DNA from: Desulfobacteraceae bacterium UBA5616
GTDB lineage: Bacteria; Desulfobacterota; Desulfobacteria; Desulfobacterales; UBA5616
Direction: 5' to 3'
Assembly (NCBI GenBank): GCA_002423615.1
Contig: DIKO01000086.1
Location: 1 to 8,218, forward strand
Length of the DNA stretch: 8,218 nt
Shown: piece after piece, positions 5,355 to 8,218 of the stretch
How the letters are laid out: each line of letters starts with the position of its first letter
Numbering within the stretch: the first letter of the stretch is position 1
Translations under genes and position numbers: made by a program
The notes under the pieces: model-generated
Database searches by the model: none
Told to the model about the DNA's origin: nothing
The model's input: the letters and a program-made list of their open reading frames with translations, nothing else

Positions 5355-5777
5355 TCAGGGATCGACCAGGGCCGTGGCCTCGCCGGCGATCACCATCTCC
5401 CCTTTCTGGTTGACGGTTTCCAGGACCAGGTCGACATAGTGTTTTCCGCCTTCCTGCCGGATTTCCTTGACCGTGGCCTTGCCGTCCAGGGTGTCCCCCG
5501 GCCATACCTGACGGGTGAACCGGACCCCGTATTTGGTCAGACGGCCGTCGCCCACATAGTTGGTCACCATTCTTCCCGTCATTCCCATGCTCAGCATGCC
5601 GTGGGCGAACACCGACGGAAAACCGGCGACCTGCTGGGCGAAGACCTGATCCGTATGCACGGGGTTGTAATCGCCGCTGGCGCCGGCATACTGAACGATC
5701 TGGGTCCGCGTCAGGTCATCGACGAGACGTTCCTGATAAGTATCCCCGACCTTTAATTTGCTTGCCTTAAGAGCCAT
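5355..5777 (-). CDS. MaoC-like (R)-specific enoyl-CoA hydratase/dehydratase, catalytic HadB-type subunit
   Basis: A 140-residue single hotdog domain. It contains the hydratase-2 motif GDYNPVH with Asp36 and His41 (D-x4-H), the catalytic pair of MaoC-type hydratases, followed by the usual VFAHGMLSMGM. It ends in GEMVIAGEATALVDP, a typical MaoC C-terminus. The likely reaction is reversible hydration of an enoyl-CoA to the (R)-3-hydroxyacyl-CoA; the substrate is not readable from sequence. The ATG at 5775-5777 is chosen because GGAGGAGA lies just upstream; an in-frame TTG at 5819 would overlap the preceding gene and include the ribosome binding site. It lies 16 nt after the previous MaoC-like gene and is the last gene of the block. 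It is similar in design to mycobacterial HadB, so a heterodimer with its neighbour is likely. Confidence 0.88.
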   Translation of the reverse strand: MALKASKLKVGDTYQERLVDDLTRTQIVQYAGASGDYNPVHTDQVFAQQVAGFPSVFAHGMLSMGMTGRMVTNYVGDGRLTKYGVRFTRQVWPGDTLDGKATVKEIRQEGGKHYVDLVLETVNQKGEMVIAGEATALVDP

Positions 5778-5784
5778 AATCGCA

Positions 5785-5794
5785 TCTCCTCCTT
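5785..5794 (-). promoter_or_regulatory. Ribosome binding site deciding the second MaoC start
   Basis: AAGGAGGAGA overlaps the last base of the preceding TGA stop and sits 7 nt before the ATG at 5777. It rules out the longer TTG-initiated frame and suggests translational coupling. Confidence 0.7.
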
Positions 5795-6276
5795 CACTCA
5801 GGGGCTTTTTCCGTGACAACGCCGACGGAACGCGCGGTGATCACGAGCTCGCCTTTCTGGTCACGGTATTCGGTAATGGATTCGCTAAAAATCAGCTTGC
5901 CCGCACGGCGACCTTCTTTTTCCCATGTTTTTCCGGGTTTGGTCACAGCTTTCAGGACATCCCCCACTTTCAACTGCCGGTGATACTCATAATGCTGTTC
6001 GGCATGAAGCCCTCTTCCCACGCCCCCTTCCGCGGGCTGGGTAATTCCCGTGGGATTTTTCCCCGAGCCGAACCAGGGCTCGCCGATTTTGGGACGTAAA
6101 AAATAGTCGGGATCAAACTGGGCGCTGGACTGCACAAAGGTCGGCGGGGCGATGATGCACCCGGGTTCCGTGGTTTTGGCATAATCCTCATCATAATAGA
6201 TGGGATTTTTATCGCCGATAGCCCGGGCGAACATCATGATATGCCCGGCTTCGATGGGAAACTTTTCTACGGCCAT
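5794..6276 (-). CDS. MaoC N-terminal (FAS1-like dehydratase) domain protein, HadA-type partner subunit
   Basis: A 160-residue hotdog-fold protein resembling the N-terminal dehydratase family: FPIEAGHIMMFARAIGDKNP near the start, IIAPPTFVQS, then GGVGRGLHAEQHYEYHR and LKVGDVLKAVTKPGKTWEK. The position matching D-x4-H reads GDKNPIY: Asp22 is kept but the His is replaced by Tyr27. In HadA-type proteins the catalytic residues are missing and the subunit shapes the acyl tunnel while HadB supplies catalysis (family knowledge). The same split is inferred here from the intact motif in the adjacent gene. GGAG lies 6 nt before the ATG. The gene starts 45 nt after the acyl-CoA dehydrogenase stop. Substrate unknown. 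Confidence 0.85.
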   Translation of the reverse strand: MAVEKFPIEAGHIMMFARAIGDKNPIYYDEDYAKTTEPGCIIAPPTFVQSSAQFDPDYFLRPKIGEPWFGSGKNPTGITQPAEGGVGRGLHAEQHYEYHRQLKVGDVLKAVTKPGKTWEKEGRRAGKLIFSESITEYRDQKGELVITARSVGVVTEKAPE

Positions 6277-6321
6277 TTTCTGCTCCTTTCAGGGAAAAAG
6301 TTTTGGGTGTTTACATAAAAT

Positions 6322-7479
6322 CTATTTGTTTTTGCCGATGAGATAGCTTGCGATGGTGTTTTTCTGAATTTCCTTGGTGCCTTCGTACAACTCACAAATC
6401 TTGGCATCCCGGTAATAGCGCTCCACCTCGTACTCCAGCATGTACCCGTAACCGCCCAGCAGCTGGATGGCTTCGTCCGCCACTTCTACGGCGGTGCGGC
6501 CCGCCACCATTTTGGCCATGGAGGTCAGTTTGGGGTCGATCCGCCCCTGGTCGAAATTCCACGCCGCCTTGTACACCATGAGCCTTGCCAGTTCTATCTT
6601 GGTGGCCATATCGGCGAGCTTGTGCTGGGTCACCTGGAACTGGGAAATTTTCTGGCCGAACTGCTCTCTCTGTTTCACATAATTGATGGCCCGGTCGAAA
6701 GCCCCCTGGGCCGTTCCCAGGCCCTGCGCGGCGATGAGGATCCGGCTTTCATCGAAAAACTCCAGCAACTGGTAGAATCCCTTGTTTTCCTCGCCGAGGA
6801 GGTTCTTCAGGGGCACCCGGACATCCTTGAACGTGACTTCGCTGGTATGCATCATCCGGATTCCCATTTTGGATCCCACGCTGGAATAGGAAACGCCGGG
6901 GTTGTCCGCCTCGACCAGGATCAGGCTGATCCCCCGGTAGGTGGGTTTGGCATCCGGGTCGGTCTGGCAGAGCACGCAGTAAAAGCCCGCATAGGGGCCG
7001 GCATTGGTAATGAAGATCTTGTTGCCGTTGATCACCCAGTCGTCCCCGTCCCTGACCGCCGTGGTGTTCAGGGAGGTGATATCGGATCCATGGTCCGGTT
7101 CGGTAAAGGCGCCGCAGGAGAGAATCTCGGCTTCGGCGACTTTGGGAAGCCATTTTTCCTTTTGCTCGTCGGTCCCGAAATGCAGGACGATCTCGGAAGC
7201 GAAATCGGCCAGCAACAGGCAGGCGCCCACGGTGGAATCGCCTTTGCAGAGTTCCTCGGCGATCAGAATGTTTTCCATGACGCCCATGCCCTGGCCTGAA
7301 TATTTTTCAGGGAAATGAATGCCGATAAATCCCAGTTCACCGGCTTTTTTCCATATTTTCACGGGATATTCATGTTTTTCTTCCATCTCCTCGATCAGCT
7401 CTTTTTTGAATTCGCCCTTGACGAAATCCCTGACCGCTTTCTGAATGTCCTGCTGTTCTTTCGTGAGTTCAAAATCCAT
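6322..7479 (-). CDS. Acyl-CoA dehydrogenase (FAD-dependent, short/branched-chain type)
   Basis: A 385-residue protein, full length for the family. The N-terminal helical domain starts MDFELTKEQQDIQKAVRDF. The beta domain has the FAD-binding signature GAFTEPDHGSDITSL and VINGNKIFITNAG. The C-terminal helical domain has REQFGQKISQFQVTQHKLAD and the second signature QLLGGYGYMLEYEVERYYRD. Glu366 in CELYEGTKEIQ is at the position of the catalytic base of short- and medium-chain enzymes. It would oxidise an acyl-CoA to the 2,3-enoyl-CoA and pass electrons to electron-transfer flavoprotein. The exact substrate is not determined. Its place between an IcmF-type mutase and two hydratase subunits suggests a C4-C5 straight or branched acyl-CoA (inference). 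A strong AGGAGGAGGT lies 7 nt before the ATG. It starts 67 nt after the mutase stop. Confidence 0.93.
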   Translation of the reverse strand: MDFELTKEQQDIQKAVRDFVKGEFKKELIEEMEEKHEYPVKIWKKAGELGFIGIHFPEKYSGQGMGVMENILIAEELCKGDSTVGACLLLADFASEIVLHFGTDEQKEKWLPKVAEAEILSCGAFTEPDHGSDITSLNTTAVRDGDDWVINGNKIFITNAGPYAGFYCVLCQTDPDAKPTYRGISLILVEADNPGVSYSSVGSKMGIRMMHTSEVTFKDVRVPLKNLLGEENKGFYQLLEFFDESRILIAAQGLGTAQGAFDRAINYVKQREQFGQKISQFQVTQHKLADMATKIELARLMVYKAAWNFDQGRIDPKLTSMAKMVAGRTAVEVADEAIQLLGGYGYMLEYEVERYYRDAKICELYEGTKEIQKNTIASYLIGKNK

Positions 7480-7546
7480 ACTGGTTTACCTCCTCCTTTT
7501 TATATGGCTCATCAATATCCTGAAAACCTGAAACGCGATTCAGTGA

Positions 7547-8218
7547 TTACATGTTCCGCCGGTACTTTCCGCCCACGTCATACAGGGCCCGGGTAATCTG
7601 CCCCAGGCTGCAGACCTTGACGGTTTCCATGAGTTCCTCGAATATGTTGCCGCCGGAAAGGACGATCTTCTGAAGCCTCTCCAGTGCCCGGGGAGCATCG
7701 GCCGCATGCCGCTGCTGGAAGTCGGCCAGCCGGCTCAACTGGGACTGCTTTTCCTCTTCGGTGGCCCTGGCCAGTTCGCAGCACCCTCCCCCCTCGGTCA
7801 AAAGGTCCTGATCCATGTGGGGGTCACGGAACGTGTTGACGCCGATGATCGGCAATTCCCCGCTGTGTTTCAGGATCTCGTAATACACGGATTCTTCCTG
7901 GATCTTGCTTCGCTGATACCCGGTCTCCATGGCCCCGAGCACCCCGCCCCGTTCCGCGATGCGGTCGAATTCCGTCAGCACGGCATCCTCCACCAGATCG
8001 GTCAATTCCTCCACGATAAAGCTGCCCTGATTCATGTTTTCGTTCCTGGTCAACCCCCATTCCCGGTTGATGATCAGCTGAATGGCAAGGGCCCTGCGGA
8101 CGGATTCCTCGGTGGGCGTGGTAATCGCCTCGTCAAAGGCATTGGTGTGAAGGCTGTTGCAGTTGTCATAGATGGCGCAAAGGGCCTGAAGGGTGGTGCG
8201 GATGTCGTTGAACTGGAT
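7547..8218 (-). CDS. icmF: IcmF-type fused acyl-CoA mutase (B12-dependent), C-terminal part; continues past the right edge
   Basis: The frame is open to base 8218, giving 223 C-terminal residues. They begin IQFNDIRTTLQALCAIYDNC, then NSLHTNAFDEAITTPTEESV, LAIQLIINREWGL, GGVLGAMETGYQRSKIQEES and the terminal VCSLGQITRALYDVGG ending RRNM. This matches the end of the substrate-binding barrel of the methylmalonyl-CoA mutase family. By memory it is closest to IcmF, in which the B12 domain and a G-protein chaperone are fused N-terminally; those parts would lie outside the window. IcmF interconverts isobutyryl- and n-butyryl-CoA, and relatives act on isovaleryl/pivalyl-CoA or hydroxyacyl-CoAs. The substrate-determining residues are not in view. 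A GGGCC insertion-like segment (residues near LTEGGGCCELARA) is unusual. The stop is TAA at 7547-7549. Confidence 0.85.
   Translation of the reverse strand: MQFNDIRTTLQALCAIYDNCNSLHTNAFDEAITTPTEESVRRALAIQLIINREWGLTRNENMNQGSFIVEELTDLVEDAVLTEFDRIAERGGVLGAMETGYQRSKIQEESVYYEILKHSGELPIIGVNTFRDPHMDQDLLTEGGGCCELARATEEEKQSQLSRLADFQQRHAADAPRALERLQKIVLSGGNIFEELMETVKVCSLGQITRALYDVGGKYRRNM

Noticed and set aside
5073..5413. Open frames on both strands across the repeat cluster
   Set aside because: They are translations of the REP palindromes (recurring WVERS/RVGAA-type peptides), without ribosome binding sites or family similarity.
6622..7299. 225-residue plus-strand frame opposite the acyl-CoA dehydrogenase
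   Set aside because: Antisense shadow of a full-length, motif-complete gene in GC-rich DNA.

Overview
All recognisable genes in this window lie on the minus strand, in two blocks separated by a gene-free stretch. The organism looks like an anaerobic proteobacterium of the Desulfobacterota (Desulfosarcina/Desulfococcus-like) type. That is inference, drawn from the fused B12 mutase / acyl-CoA dehydrogenase / MaoC cluster, a good sigma-54 promoter and the style of the Tad locus. No rRNA or other taxonomic marker is present.

Right block (8218 to 5355, read leftward): the C-terminal third-to-quarter of an IcmF-type fused acyl-CoA mutase, an intact acyl-CoA dehydrogenase, and two consecutive small hotdog-fold MaoC-type proteins. 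The first hotdog protein has lost the catalytic His and the second keeps the full D-x4-H motif, as in HadA/HadB-type heterodimeric hydratases. Together they could rearrange, oxidise and hydrate a short or branched acyl-CoA. The operon start lies outside the window.

Middle (about 5354 to 4523): next to the last MaoC gene is a cluster of four 31-bp GTAG-headed palindromes (REP-type elements, two inverted pairs) plus a truncated fifth. To their left is a very AT-rich control region. It contains a near-consensus sigma-54 promoter (GG-N10-GC, 4853-4869) pointing at the pilin gene. Upstream of it are TGTAAA boxes at 10 and 20 bp spacing where an enhancer-binding protein would sit. Downstream is a leader of about 320 nt with several inverted repeats.

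Left block (4522 to 1): the first seven genes of a Tad/Flp pilus operon: flp pilin, tadV prepilin peptidase, cpaB, cpaC secretin, a small exported protein, tadE, and the N-terminal part of tadG. Gaps are short (about 17-90 nt) and nearly every gene has a clear ribosome binding site, so this reads as one transcript. The flp-tadV gap holds two mutually exclusive hairpins that may set the pilin-to-machinery ratio. The motor and platform genes (tadZ, tadA, tadB, tadC) are not visible and presumably follow beyond the left edge. That edge is an 18-C homopolymer inside tadG, which is either a genuine poly-G tract or a contig-end artefact.

I did not find a wholly new system. The most informative items are the inferred sigma-54 control of the pilus operon, the flp-tadV alternative hairpins, the REP cluster and the small exported Tad-locus protein.
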